Below the pieces are notes generated by a model. That model was not told where the DNA came from, did not search any database, and saw nothing but the letters and a program-made list of their open reading frames with translations. DNA of 64,000 nucleotides from Thioglobus_A sp964344985 (GTDB lineage: Bacteria; Pseudomonadota; Gammaproteobacteria; PS1; Pseudothioglobaceae), in contig CAYFPI010000006.1 in assembly GCA_964344985.1 (NCBI GenBank), positions 1 through 64,000 of the forward strand, written 5' to 3'. A program made the translations under genes and the position numbers. Position 1 is the stretch's first letter. The number at the start of each line of letters is the position of its first letter. Shown here in pieces: positions 18,943 to 28,911 of the stretch.

Positions 18943-21000
18943 TTACTCAACCACAATATTGTAGTTAGGCAGGGCGTTTAGTAATTGCTTGCCATAAAAT
19001 TTGGTAACTAGGCGATTGTCAAAAATGGTAATTTTTCCCGTGTCAGCCTCAGTGCGAATCAGTCGTCCACAGGCTTGTATAAGTCTTAGAGAAGCATCAG
19101 GCAATGAGACTTCCATAAATGGGTTGCGATTTTGAGATTCTAGGTAATCAGACAAGGTTTTATCAATCGGAGAGGTGGGTACGCTAAAGCGTAATTTTGC
19201 AATCAGTACATGAGTTAGGTAATCACCCTTTAAATCTACACCTTCAGCAAAGCTGTCAAGTCCAAAAATAACACTACCTTGGTTTTGTTTACGCAAGTTG
19301 ATATGCTTTTCCAATATGAGTTTTTTGGAATATTCCCCTTGAACAAATAAATCACACCCTAGTTTGTTTTCAACCAAATCTGCCACCATTTGCATTTGTC
19401 TGTTTGAAGAAAATAGCACTAAAGAGCCAGTAGTTGAATCAATGCGTTCTAGCAATTGAGATGCAATTTCTTGCGTGTGTTCGTATACTTGAGTTGGGTT
19501 TGCCTTTAATTTAGCAATGATAAAATCCACCTTTGAAAAATCAAAAGGTGAAGGTAGGCGCAAGTATTGGTTTTCTTTTTTAACTAGACCTAGTTGTTTG
19601 TTAAGTCTGTCAAAGCTACCCAAAGAGGATAGGGTGGCTGAGGTTAAGATACTGCCTGCTGCTTTTGACCAAATTAAACTATCAAGGTTGTTTGAAATAT
19701 CAGTTTGTGCACTACTAAGTGTGTAGTTGGTCTTCTTGTTGGCTAAAGTGTGTTTTTCAATCCAACGAGAATGCGGTGCGCTGTTAGTATCGTCTACTCG
19801 TAAAAAAGAATTAAATAATTCAATAATGCTTATTAAGTGTTGATCGCATTCACCGCTTAAATTATTAATAGGATCGGAAATGCTTTTATCAACCACTTTA
19901 ATTTTTAAATAATCAAGCCAAGATTCTTTTAAAGCAATAAATCGATTGTAGATACCACCAACAGAGCTAAGTATATTTTTACTAATTTGTCTAATCGACT
20001 CATCTACCAAGCCTTGATCAAACAAATAGACATCGTCATCAAACTCAAGGGATTTAAATAGCGTTGTTAAATCAGCTAAATAGTCATCTACCTGTTTAAT
20101 GTCAATTTCAGGTTTGTCTTGTTTGGTAATTTTACAAATTTGTTCACTAATACCTTTAGCTTGTCTGATACTGGTTTTAATAAACTCAGTGGAACTTGAG
20201 AGAGAGAAGTGCGATAAGGCCTTGGTGTTTAGATGATGCGCTTCGTCAAAAATAAAGATCGATTCATTAACATCAGGTAGCACAGTATTGCCTGTTGATA
20301 AATCAGCTAATACTAAGTCGTGATTAGCAACAATAACATCAGCTTTAGCGATTCTTTTACGAGCTCTAAAAAAAGCACAATCGTTATAAAACTCACAATT
20401 TTTGGCACTACAGGTAAATCGATTGCAAGCAATTTTTGACCAAATGCCACTCTCAGGCGTTCGATCTAAATCATCAATCTCCCCATTCCAGTGTTTATCT
20501 GAATAATCTTCAAGCATCTTGCTTAGTTGTTCAAGCTGGTATTTACCGGGTGGCTCATCAAATAGCATTGAGCTGTCAAACAAAGCGCTGTCCGCCATAT
20601 TGTCTTCAACTAAATTAATTAAATTTCGAGTGCATAAATATCGAGATCTACCTTTAACCAGTGCATACTCAAAATCAACCTTGCAATAGCGCTGAGCTTG
20701 AACAATGTCCTTATTAAGAATTTGCTCTTGAAGTGCAACATTGGCACTCGAAATAATTAGCTTTTTTTTGTTAGCTTTTGCAATGGGGATGGCGCTTAGT
20801 AGGTAAGCAAAGGTTTTTCCTGTGCCTGTGGGCGCCTCAACGCATAATATTTTATTAGTATCTGGATAATCACCACTGAGTGTTTTACTTACCTCAGCGA
20901 TCATTTTATTTTGTGCCTGACGAACCCTAAAGCCGTCCATGTCTTGTTTAAGGGCTAAAAATGAATCTCTAATTTGAGACTTTATTTCATCAGATAGCAC
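18943..21000 (-). CDS. DinG/YoaA-family ATP-dependent DNA helicase
   Basis: XPD-like superfamily 2 5'-3' helicase, 685 residues. Walker A VEAPTGTGKTFAYLL near the N-terminus, DEAH box IFDEAHHLN, and four Cys (one in the SRYLCTRNL context, three in the stretch CNRFTCSAKNCEFYNDC) in the position of the 4Fe-4S domain. The C-terminal QACGRLIRTEADTG is helicase motif VI. The start codon is GTG at 21000-20998, overlapping the TAG stop of ispB by one base, so the pair is translationally coupled. DinG versus YoaA cannot be settled by eye. Confidence 0.88.
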   Translation of the reverse strand: MLSDEIKSQIRDSFLALKQDMDGFRVRQAQNKMIAEVSKTLSGDYPDTNKILCVEAPTGTGKTFAYLLSAIPIAKANKKKLIISSANVALQEQILNKDIVQAQRYCKVDFEYALVKGRSRYLCTRNLINLVEDNMADSALFDSSMLFDEPPGKYQLEQLSKMLEDYSDKHWNGEIDDLDRTPESGIWSKIACNRFTCSAKNCEFYNDCAFFRARKRIAKADVIVANHDLVLADLSTGNTVLPDVNESIFIFDEAHHLNTKALSHFSLSSSTEFIKTSIRQAKGISEQICKITKQDKPEIDIKQVDDYLADLTTLFKSLEFDDDVYLFDQGLVDESIRQISKNILSSVGGIYNRFIALKESWLDYLKIKVVDKSISDPINNLSGECDQHLISIIELFNSFLRVDDTNSAPHSRWIEKHTLANKKTNYTLSSAQTDISNNLDSLIWSKAAGSILTSATLSSLGSFDRLNKQLGLVKKENQYLRLPSPFDFSKVDFIIAKLKANPTQVYEHTQEIASQLLERIDSTTGSLVLFSSNRQMQMVADLVENKLGCDLFVQGEYSKKLILEKHINLRKQNQGSVIFGLDSFAEGVDLKGDYLTHVLIAKLRFSVPTSPIDKTLSDYLESQNRNPFMEVSLPDASLRLIQACGRLIRTEADTGKITIFDNRLVTKFYGKQLLNALPNYNIVVE

Positions 21001-21971
21001 TAGGATTTGCGTGCTAAAGATAAATCACAAAGTAGAATCATTGCCTCTTTGTAATCAGAATCTGGAATAGGTGCTAATGCTTTTTTGGCCAGTTCTGCAG
21101 ATTCTTGTGCTTTTAAGCGTGTGTATTTAAAAGCTTCTACTGAATTTAAAATATCAACAATTTGGGAAATGTTTGAATTGTCTGCATTGTTAATTGCATC
21201 TTCTAGAAGTTGTTTTTGTGCGCCTGAGGTGTTGGATAGGGCGTAGATCATTGGCAATGTGGTTTTTCCTTCGTTTAAGTCATCACCCACTTCTTTACCC
21301 ATTGATTCAAAATCAGACTCGTAATCAAGTACATCATCAATAATTTGAAAAGCGTTACCCAGATGTAGCCCATAGTTTTTAAGTGCCAGTTCTTGTTTGT
21401 CGTCAACTTGCGATAGAACGCCACCAATTTGTGTTGCTGCTTGGAATAAAACAGCGGTTTTGCGCTCAATGACTTGATAGTACTCGTCTTCTGTTAGTGC
21501 TGAGTTTTGAACATTTAATAATTGCAATACTTCACCCTGGGCAATTTCATTGGTAGCTTTTGCCAAGATGTGCATAATGCGCATCGAATCAGGTTTAACC
21601 ATCATCTCAAAAGCACGAGAGTATAAAAAATCACCCACTAAAACGCTAGGCGCATTACCCCAGACTTCATTCGCTGTGTCTTTACCTCTTCGAGTGGACG
21701 ACTCGTCAACAATATCATCATGAAGTAGTGTTGCAGTATGAATAAGTTCAATAACAACAGCCATTAGATGATTGTGTTCGCCTTGATAGTTAGTAGCTCT
21801 GGCACACAAGAGCAATAATAATGGACGCAAACGCTTACCACCTGCACCAATAATATAATTGCTCATTTGATTAATAAGCGCTACATCAGAACTTAGATGA
21901 TCGATTAAAACTTGATTGGTTTTTTCAAGATCAGTCTTTAATAAAGTGCGAATGTCATCAAAGGTTTTCAT
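21000..21971 (-). CDS. ispB: Polyprenyl (octaprenyl) diphosphate synthase
   Basis: Makes the long isoprenoid side chain of ubiquinone. 323 residues. Both Asp-rich Mg2+ motifs are present: LLHDDIVDESSTRRG and FQIIDDVLDYESD, plus the GGKRLRPLLLLL entry motif. The window also holds dxs and ispG for precursor supply and ubiD for ubiquinone synthesis. Chain length is inferred from the family, not from sequence. Confidence 0.93.
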   Translation of the reverse strand: MKTFDDIRTLLKTDLEKTNQVLIDHLSSDVALINQMSNYIIGAGGKRLRPLLLLLCARATNYQGEHNHLMAVVIELIHTATLLHDDIVDESSTRRGKDTANEVWGNAPSVLVGDFLYSRAFEMMVKPDSMRIMHILAKATNEIAQGEVLQLLNVQNSALTEDEYYQVIERKTAVLFQAATQIGGVLSQVDDKQELALKNYGLHLGNAFQIIDDVLDYESDFESMGKEVGDDLNEGKTTLPMIYALSNTSGAQKQLLEDAINNADNSNISQIVDILNSVEAFKYTRLKAQESAELAKKALAPIPDSDYKEAMILLCDLSLARKS

Positions 21972-22013
21972 TATTGATTAAATTTAAAATAATTATGAAC
22001 GGGGTTAAAGTCG

Positions 22014-22649
22014 TTATTTTAATCCATTTGCCAATAGGTAAACTTCTTTAGATCGTGCACGTGACGCTTTTGGTTTGCGCACAACAACCCTTGAAAAAGA
22101 TGCACGACAAGTTTTAACGTACTCGTCAAACCCTGCACCTTGAAAGACTTTAATAAAGAAATAACCTTGTGGTGTTAATGTTTTAATTGCCATGTCTAGT
22201 GCCAATTCACATAAATACATGGATTTAGGAATATCAACAGAAAGCTGACCGCTCATGTTAGGAGCCATGTCGCTTAAAACTACATCAATCTTTTTACCAC
22301 CTGTTAAAGCAAGTAGCTCTTCGTAAACACTATCCTGCGTAAAATCACCACATAGAAAGTCTACGCCTTCAATAGGTTCAATATCTAAAATATCACTAGC
22401 AATGACTTGTCCAGTATCACCCACCATTTTGATTGCCACTTGACTCCAACCGCCAGGGGCTGCACCTAAATCAAGTACTCGAGAGCCTTTGCTGATAAAT
22501 TTGTCTTTTTCAACGGCCTCAGTTAGTTTGTAAACTGCGCGCGATCTGTAACCTTCTTGTTGTGATTTTTTTACATATTCATCGTTAAAATGTTCATTCA
22601 TCCAACGACCTGATGAGCCTCGGCGTGCCCCTGGGGTATTTTTAGCCAT
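22014..22649 (-). CDS. rlmE: 23S rRNA (uridine(2552)-2'-O)-methyltransferase
   Basis: FtsJ/RrmJ, a heat-shock-linked 2'-O-methyltransferase acting on U2552 of 23S rRNA. 211 residues with the N-terminal SSGRWMNEHFNDEYVKKSQ, SAM-binding LDLGAAPGGWSQVA and the catalytic Asp in VVLSDMAPNMSG, with Lys in FIKVFQGAG (K-D-K-E set). Usually next to ftsH, which is not here. Divergent from typA across a 91-bp region. Confidence 0.96.
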   Translation of the reverse strand: MAKNTPGARRGSSGRWMNEHFNDEYVKKSQQEGYRSRAVYKLTEAVEKDKFISKGSRVLDLGAAPGGWSQVAIKMVGDTGQVIASDILDIEPIEGVDFLCGDFTQDSVYEELLALTGGKKIDVVLSDMAPNMSGQLSVDIPKSMYLCELALDMAIKTLTPQGYFFIKVFQGAGFDEYVKTCRASFSRVVVRKPKASRARSKEVYLLANGLK

Positions 22650-22662
22650 AAACTTTCAACGT

Positions 22663-22740
22663 TTGAATTGCATTAATAAATCCTAATATTATAGGAGACT
22701 TAGGGGATAATAGTGTCTTTTTCAAATCTTACCCCTAAGT
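22663..22740 (+). promoter_or_regulatory. typA promoter and hairpin leader abutting the start codon
   Basis: A possible sigma70 promoter is TTGAAT (22663-22668), 18 nt, TATTAT (22687-22692). A transcript starting about 7 nt later would begin at or just inside ACTTAGGGG (22698-22706), whose perfect complement CCCCTAAGT (22732-22740) ends exactly at the ATG of typA (22741). No ordinary Shine-Dalgarno is visible. The stem would close almost the whole leader. Confidence 0.5.
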
Positions 22741-24558
22741 ATGAACACTAAATTAAGAAATATTGCCATTATTGCGCACGTTGACCACGGTAAAACTACA
22801 TTGGTTGATAAGCTTTTAGAGCAGTCACAAACTTTTGATGATCGCTTTGAATCAACTGATCGTATGATGGATTCGAATGATTTAGAGAAAGAGCGCGGTA
22901 TTACCATTTCTAGTAAAAATACAGCGATCAAATGGAACGATTATCATATTAATATTGTTGATACTCCAGGACACGCTGATTTTGGTGGTGAGGTAGAGCG
23001 TGTGTTATCAATGGTGGACTCGGTACTGTTGTTAGTAGATGCGCAAGAAGGACCAATGCCACAAACCCGATTTGTGACTAAAAAAGCTTTTGATCAAGGC
23101 TTGAACCCAATTGTTGTTATTAACAAAATCGACAAAGATGCTGCGCGCCCTGATTGGGTAATCGATCAAGTATTTGACTTATTTGATCAACTGGGTGCAA
23201 CTGATGAGCAACTGGATTTTCCAATTATCTACGCATCAAGTATTAATGGCTATGCCTCTTTAGAAGATGATGTGCGTGAAGGTGATATGTTGCCTATGTT
23301 TGAAACCATTGTTGAAAAAGTAGCTGCACCTGAGGTTGATATTAACGCACCATTACAGATGCAAGTAACAGCACTTGACTATTCGTCATTTGTGGGTGCA
23401 ATTGGTATTGGTCGAATCACTCGAGGTACCATTAAGAAAAATCAGCAAGTAGTTGTTGTGGACGCTCATGGCGTTGAACGCAAGGCTAAAATTGCACAAT
23501 TAATGGGCTTTATGGGTTTAGATAAAATTGAAACTGATAGTGCTGAGGCGGGCGATATTGTTTGTGTAACTGGCATTGAAGGTATTTCAATTTCAGATAC
23601 TTTGTGTGATCCAGATACTGTTGAAGCATTACCACCATTATCAGTAGATGAACCAACTGTATCAATGGCATTTAGAGTTAATGATTCGCCATTTGCAGGT
23701 CAGGATGGTAAGTACATTACCTCAAGAAATATTCGTGATCGTCTTGATAAAGAATTAATTTACAACGTAGCATTGCGCGTTGAAAATACGGATGATCCTT
23801 CTGAGTTTATCGTTTCAGGTCGTGGTGAATTACACTTATCAGTACTAATTGAAACTATGCGTCGAGAAGGTTACGAGGTGGCAGTTGGTCGTCCTCAAGT
23901 AATCTTAAAAGAGATTGACGGTGTGGTTTGCGAGCCATTTGAAGATTTAAGTGTTGATGTTGAAACTCAGCACCAAGGTACTGTTATGGAAAAATTAGGT
24001 GAGCGTAAAGCAGAGCTTACCAATATGGAGCCTGATGGCAATGGTCGAGTTAAGCTTGACTTTAATATTCCTGCTCGTGGGTTGATTGGTTTTAGAACTG
24101 AGTTTTTAACAGCAACAACAGGAACAGGCTTGATGAACTCTACGTTTGATGAATATAAGCCGCAAAAGCCAGGGGATATTGGTCAGCGTAATAATGGCTC
24201 TTTAATTTCAATGAATCAAGGTCAAGCGGTAGCATACGCCATCTTTAACCTTCAAAAATCAGGCAAGTTTTTTGTTGAGCACAATACAGATGTTTATGAA
24301 GGCATGGTAGTTGGTATTCATACTCGAGATAAAGATTTGGTTGTAAATGTTATGAAGGGCAAGCAGCTGACTAATGTAAGAGCAAGTGGTAGTGATGAGG
24401 CTGTGGTGCTTACACCAGCTATTAAGCTAGATTTAGAGCAAGCATTAGAATTTATTGATGATGATGAATTGGTGGAGGTTACACCAAACAATATTCGCAT
24501 TCGTAAGCGTTTGTTAACTGAAAATGAGCGAAAAAGAGCTCGCAATAAAGACAGTTAA
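22741..24558 (+). CDS. typA: Translational GTPase TypA/BipA
   Basis: Ribosome-binding GTPase involved in 50S assembly and stress or cold growth. 605 residues, full length. G1 AHVDHGKTTLVDKLL, switch region RGITI, G3 DTPGHADFGGEVER, G4 NKIDKDAARP; then EF-Tu/EF-G-like beta domains and the BipA-specific C-terminal domain (SMNQGQAVAYAIFNLQ, HTRDKDLVVNVMKGKQLTN). It is divergent from rlmE and has an unusual hairpin leader. Confidence 0.97.
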   Translation: MNTKLRNIAIIAHVDHGKTTLVDKLLEQSQTFDDRFESTDRMMDSNDLEKERGITISSKNTAIKWNDYHINIVDTPGHADFGGEVERVLSMVDSVLLLVDAQEGPMPQTRFVTKKAFDQGLNPIVVINKIDKDAARPDWVIDQVFDLFDQLGATDEQLDFPIIYASSINGYASLEDDVREGDMLPMFETIVEKVAAPEVDINAPLQMQVTALDYSSFVGAIGIGRITRGTIKKNQQVVVVDAHGVERKAKIAQLMGFMGLDKIETDSAEAGDIVCVTGIEGISISDTLCDPDTVEALPPLSVDEPTVSMAFRVNDSPFAGQDGKYITSRNIRDRLDKELIYNVALRVENTDDPSEFIVSGRGELHLSVLIETMRREGYEVAVGRPQVILKEIDGVVCEPFEDLSVDVETQHQGTVMEKLGERKAELTNMEPDGNGRVKLDFNIPARGLIGFRTEFLTATTGTGLMNSTFDEYKPQKPGDIGQRNNGSLISMNQGQAVAYAIFNLQKSGKFFVEHNTDVYEGMVVGIHTRDKDLVVNVMKGKQLTNVRASGSDEAVVLTPAIKLDLEQALEFIDDDELVEVTPNNIRIRKRLLTENERKRARNKDS

Positions 24559-24568
24559 TTCTTAAATA

Positions 24569-24604
24569 CTCCTTTAAAAACCTTATTAAAGTTTTTTAAA
24601 GGAG
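24569..24604. repeat. 12-bp inverted repeat downstream of typA
   Basis: CTCCTTTAAAAA (24569-24580) and its perfect complement (24593-24604) flank a 12-nt loop, 10 bp after typA. The T tract lies inside the stem rather than after it, so it is not a textbook terminator, but its place between typA and the RND gene suits a transcription boundary or 3'-end protector. Confidence 0.5.
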
Positions 24605-24634
24605 CTATTAAGCTAACTTGGTATACTTCATATC

Positions 24635-27600
24635 ATGGATAGTTTTTTAAACTTTTTTGTTAAACAAAAAAAACTAGCACTGATATTTACAACCAGTGTT
24701 ATTGCTGTTGGTTTATTAATTCTTAATAACATTCAACGCGATCAGTTCCCGGCAGTGGATTTTGAGCTGATGACCGTTGTAACTGCTTATCCTGGCGCCT
24801 CACCTGAGGATGTTGAGCAAAATGTCACCAACCCTATTGAAGATGAACTGAGTAATATTTCAGGTATTGATAAATTCACCTCAGTATCACGTGCAGGATC
24901 TTCTTCTATTGTAATTACACTCTCACAAGATGTGAGTGATATATCTGAGCTAAAACAAGATATTCGTAATGCGGTTAATCGCATTAAATCCTTGCCAGAA
25001 GAAGTGGTTGATTTGCCACGAGTCACAGATCAAAAAACCTCTAAAAAAAGTATCTTAAAAATCAGCGTTGGTAGTGCTGATGTTGATTATGCGCAATTAA
25101 GAAATATTGTTGATGATATTGCGGATTCTATTGAGTTAATAGATGGTGTATCCGAGGTGGTTAAGCAGGGTTATTTGGATAAGGAAATTCAAATTAAGAT
25201 AGATCCCGAAAAGCTTTACCAGTATGAATTGTCATTGCCACAAGTTATGGATGCTATTAATAAGCGCAATTCTCGTTATACGGTTGGCAGTAACAATGAC
25301 TTAAAAAGTGAAAAAACCATTGTTGTTTTGTCAAAGTTTAATCAAGCAAATGATGTGGGCGAGGTTATTGTTAAATCAACTTTTGAGGGTTTGGTGGTTC
25401 GACTTAAAGATATTGCAAGCATTACAAGTGGCAATGTAGAAGAAAAATCTATTGTGCGTGTTAATGGAAAAAAAGGCTTTATTCTTCGAGTTAAAAAACA
25501 AGAACAGGCCGATGTGATTACCACGGTTGATTTGGTTAAAGAGCACATGATAAAAACCAATCAAAAATATGACAATAGTTTGGATATTTTCTATTCATCT
25601 GATTTGTCAAAATACGTTCGCAATCGTCTTAATATTGTGACCAATAACGGCATGATGGGGCTGTTATTAGTGCTTGTGGTGCTTGGCTTGTTCTTATCTT
25701 TTAAAACTGCATTTTGGGTTTCGGTTAGTTTACCAGTGAGTCTTTTAGGCACAGTAGCACTACTTGGTGCAATGGGAGAGACAATTAACCTAGTATCTTT
25801 AGCAGCTATGATTTTGGTGCTCGGCATTGTGGTGGATGACTCTATTATTGTGGCTGAAAGTATTCACCATTACAAACAGGCAGGCCAGGAGAAGTTTAAA
25901 TCTGCTGTATACGGGTTTAAGCGTGTCATCATGCCGGTTATAACCACCATTCTTACAACGGTACTGGCCTTCTCTTCCATGTTCTTAATGGAAGGCACCA
26001 TGGGTAAATTTATCTACGTTATTCCATTAGTGGTAATTTTTGCTTTGGTCTTATCTTTCTTGGAAGTGTCAATAGCATTGCCAGCGCATTTAGCAAATTC
26101 TCATGAAAAGCCACAGCAGCATAATTGGTTTGAATTTTTTGAAGACAAATTCTCGATTTTTTTAACTAAAGTTCTTAAGCTTAGATATTTAGTTGTGTCG
26201 TTATTTGTTGTTGTTCTAATTGCTTCATTGTATTTCGCTAAAACACAAATGAAGTTTGTTTTGTTTCCAGCAGTGGGTGTGGATACGATCAGTGCTAGGA
26301 TGGAGCTGGATATTGGCTCCTCATTATCTAATACTGAAAACAAGTCAAAAGATGTTGAGGCGTTAATAACGCAAGTTGTGGGTGATGATTTGATTTCAAT
26401 CACCACTGATGTAGGCAAGTATTTTTCACATAAGGCTAAATTTACCATTGAACTTGTCCCTTCATCAGATAGATCAAAAGATTCTAAAGCAATATTAAAA
26501 GCGCTTAAGTCTCAATCTGGAGAGGTTACTGGTGTGAAAAAACTCAAATTTTCAGTACATCGACCAGGCCCACCTCAAGGTGAGGATGTTGAAATTAATC
26601 TCATTTCTCAAAATAGCTTACAAAGCCAATTGGCCGCCGATCAATTAGAGCGTATTTTGCTAAATATGGATGGTATTGACAATATTAACCGAGATGATGA
26701 TCCAGGAAAGGATCGTATTGAAGTAAAGCTTGATTTTGAAAAAATGGCACGCTTGGAAATTGATTTCTCAACGGTTAATCGTTACTTGCGAGCCGCCTTT
26801 ACTGGTATTGATGTAACTAATATTCGACAAGGTCAAAATGACGTTAATTTTAGAATCTATATGGGCGATGTGAATAATTCTGAAGCGTTTATTAAGTCAA
26901 TGAAAGTAATCAATAAAAAAGGTCGTGTAGTGCCTTTAACTAATTTTGCTAGCATTCGTGGGATTGTTGGTGAGCCAGATTTTAATCACTATAACGGTCT
27001 GCGTTCAATTATGGTGAGTGCAAGTATTGATGATGAAAAAACCAGTACACAAGAGGTAATGACAAGTGCGATTGAGCGGCTTGATTTGGACAATAATTTC
27101 CCTTCTGTTCGCGCCATTTCAGAAGGCGGCGCTAAAGAAACCATGAAATCTATGGATAGTTTTAAAAAGGCCTTTGTAATGGCAATTTTTGGGATTTTCT
27201 TGCTACTTGTATTGTTATTTAATTCATACACACAGCCATTGCTTATTCTAAGTGCCATTCCATTTTCTGTAATTGGTGTTATTTGGGCATTTTTCTTACA
27301 TGGTGAGACGCTAAGTTTCTTTGCTATTTTAGGAACTTTGGCACTTGTTGGTGTGATCGTAAACGACTCTTTGGTAATGGTGTCGCATCTCAATTATTTA
27401 AAAGATAAAACACTAGAGCATTTAAGTGTGCATGAATGGATTGTTCAGGGTTCTAAAGATAGATTAAGAGCTGTGGTACTTACTAGTTTAACCACACTGG
27501 CTGGCATTATTCCACTGGCTTATGGTATTGGTGGTACGGATTATATTTTACAGCCAATGGCATTGTCACTAGGCTATGGTCTTTTATTTGGAACACTCAT

Positions 27601-27682
27601 GACTTTGGTATTGCTACCTTGTTTGTATTTGATGAACTATGAGTTTGTAAGCTGGATTCAGCGTTTTAAAAGAAAAGCCTAG
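24635..27682 (+). CDS. RND efflux transporter permease (AcrB-type family)
   Basis: Inner-membrane proton-driven export permease, 1015 residues. Twelve membrane segments are expected, with two large periplasmic loops. The N-terminal segment is followed by QRDQFPAVDFELM and ASPEDVEQNVTNPIE, typical of the family. The proton-relay Asp pair in TM4 is GIVVDDSIIVAES, and the second half has the equivalent VGVIVNDSLVMV. No membrane-fusion protein or outer-membrane channel gene flanks it: typA is upstream and the convergent ruvA downstream. Substrate unknown. Confidence 0.9.
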   Translation: MDSFLNFFVKQKKLALIFTTSVIAVGLLILNNIQRDQFPAVDFELMTVVTAYPGASPEDVEQNVTNPIEDELSNISGIDKFTSVSRAGSSSIVITLSQDVSDISELKQDIRNAVNRIKSLPEEVVDLPRVTDQKTSKKSILKISVGSADVDYAQLRNIVDDIADSIELIDGVSEVVKQGYLDKEIQIKIDPEKLYQYELSLPQVMDAINKRNSRYTVGSNNDLKSEKTIVVLSKFNQANDVGEVIVKSTFEGLVVRLKDIASITSGNVEEKSIVRVNGKKGFILRVKKQEQADVITTVDLVKEHMIKTNQKYDNSLDIFYSSDLSKYVRNRLNIVTNNGMMGLLLVLVVLGLFLSFKTAFWVSVSLPVSLLGTVALLGAMGETINLVSLAAMILVLGIVVDDSIIVAESIHHYKQAGQEKFKSAVYGFKRVIMPVITTILTTVLAFSSMFLMEGTMGKFIYVIPLVVIFALVLSFLEVSIALPAHLANSHEKPQQHNWFEFFEDKFSIFLTKVLKLRYLVVSLFVVVLIASLYFAKTQMKFVLFPAVGVDTISARMELDIGSSLSNTENKSKDVEALITQVVGDDLISITTDVGKYFSHKAKFTIELVPSSDRSKDSKAILKALKSQSGEVTGVKKLKFSVHRPGPPQGEDVEINLISQNSLQSQLAADQLERILLNMDGIDNINRDDDPGKDRIEVKLDFEKMARLEIDFSTVNRYLRAAFTGIDVTNIRQGQNDVNFRIYMGDVNNSEAFIKSMKVINKKGRVVPLTNFASIRGIVGEPDFNHYNGLRSIMVSASIDDEKTSTQEVMTSAIERLDLDNNFPSVRAISEGGAKETMKSMDSFKKAFVMAIFGIFLLLVLLFNSYTQPLLILSAIPFSVIGVIWAFFLHGETLSFFAILGTLALVGVIVNDSLVMVSHLNYLKDKTLEHLSVHEWIVQGSKDRLRAVVLTSLTTLAGIIPLAYGIGGTDYILQPMALSLGYGLLFGTLMTLVLLPCLYLMNYEFVSWIQRFKRKA

Positions 27683-27692
27683 ATTAATTAGT

Positions 27693-28280
27693 TTATTTAT
27701 TTTGTAGTGCTTGTCGAATCAACTCTTCAGTAGAAAGAGTGTCATTATTAATAGCATTTAACATTCTTTCAGATTCTTTTGTTTTAAATCCTAACGCTTG
27801 TAGTGCTTGAGAGGCTTTCAGTGTATTTGGGTTGGCATTGGTTTTGTTAATAATTTTATGATTACCACTAGATAATTCAAGTTTTTCTAAACGATCCTTG
27901 AGTTCTACAATTAGTTTTTGCGCGGTCTTTTTACCAATCCCTGGTGTTTTTGCAAGTAGAGCGTCATCCTCATTGGCAACTGCATTCATGAGTGAGGCAA
28001 TATTAAGGTGTGACAAGATGGCCAGCGCCACTTTAGGGCCAATGCCGTTGACTCGAATTAATTCTCTAAATAGGGTTTTTTCGTCCTTAGAGATAAATCC
28101 GTACAAAGTGTGTGAATCCTCTTTAACAGATAAGTGCGTGTGTAGAGAGACACTATTCTCATTACTCATCTCATAAAAGCTCGACATTGGACACAGAATT
28201 TCGTAACCAATGCCACCCACCTCAAGCAAAACCTCAGGTGGGTTTTTTTCTAATATTTTTCCTGTAAGTCTGCCAATCAT
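27693..28280 (-). CDS. ruvA: Holliday junction branch migration protein RuvA
   Basis: Tetrameric junction-binding subunit of RuvAB. 195 residues: N-terminal OB fold (MIGRLTGKILEKNPPEVLLE), helix-hairpin-helix motifs (LIRVNGIGPKVALAIL and LLAKTPGIGKKTAQKLIVEL) and the C-terminal RuvB-binding domain III (ALQALGFKTKE). ruvB and ruvC are not adjacent. It is convergent with the RND gene and sits 10 bp after leuD on the same strand. Confidence 0.97.
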   Translation of the reverse strand: MIGRLTGKILEKNPPEVLLEVGGIGYEILCPMSSFYEMSNENSVSLHTHLSVKEDSHTLYGFISKDEKTLFRELIRVNGIGPKVALAILSHLNIASLMNAVANEDDALLAKTPGIGKKTAQKLIVELKDRLEKLELSSGNHKIINKTNANPNTLKASQALQALGFKTKESERMLNAINNDTLSTEELIRQALQNK

Positions 28281-28290
28281 TGTTTAATGA

Positions 28291-28905
28291 TTATAGCCAA
28301 GAATAGGTATTGAAATAATTCTTCTCAAACGCTTTAATCTCATCTTTGTATTGCAAGGTTAAGCCAATATCATCCAAGCCGTTCATAAGGCGACGTTTGC
28401 GCTCTGCATCAACATCAAAATGATAAGTCTTGCCATTAGCGTTAATGCTTTGAGCATCAAGATCAATGGTTATTTCTCCATCAAAAGCAAATATCTCATC
28501 CATAATATCATTGGATTGCACAATGGGTAGAATGCCATTTTTAAAGCAGTTATTATAAAAAATATCAGCAAAGCTCGGGGCGATAATCACTTTAAATCCA
28601 TAATCCTCAAGCGCCCAAGGTGCATGTTCACGTGATGATCCACAACCAAAGTTTTCGCGTGCAAGTAAGATTTGAGCACCTTGATATTCAGCTTTGTTGA
28701 GTACAAAGTCTTTATTAAGTGGTCGTTTAGAATTGTCCATGCCCACTTCGCCATGATCTTCATAGCGCCACTCGTCAAATAAATTTGGCCCAAATCCAGA
28801 GCGTTTGATGGATTTTAAAAACTGCTTGGGAATGATAGCGTCAGTGTCAACATTAGCACGATCTAGTGGTGCTGCAATTGAAGTTAATGTGGTAAATTTT
28901 TCCAT
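28291..28905 (-). CDS. leuD: 3-isopropylmalate dehydratase small subunit
   Basis: Swivel-domain subunit of isopropylmalate isomerase in leucine synthesis. 204 residues with the signature DTDAIIPKQFLKSIKRSGFG near the N-terminus and LLARENFGCGSSREHAPWAL, the conserved GCGSSREHA loop. It lies 6 bp after leuC, the usual leuCD order. leuB and leuA are absent from the window. Confidence 0.97.
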   Translation of the reverse strand: MEKFTTLTSIAAPLDRANVDTDAIIPKQFLKSIKRSGFGPNLFDEWRYEDHGEVGMDNSKRPLNKDFVLNKAEYQGAQILLARENFGCGSSREHAPWALEDYGFKVIIAPSFADIFYNNCFKNGILPIVQSNDIMDEIFAFDGEITIDLDAQSINANGKTYHFDVDAERKRRLMNGLDDIGLTLQYKDEIKAFEKNYFNTYSWL

Positions 28906-28911
28906 AATAAT

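Noticed and set aside
26989..27393. 134-codon frame antisense to the RND permease
   Set aside because: It is a shadow of a conserved membrane-protein frame; composition is Thr/Ser-rich and patternless.
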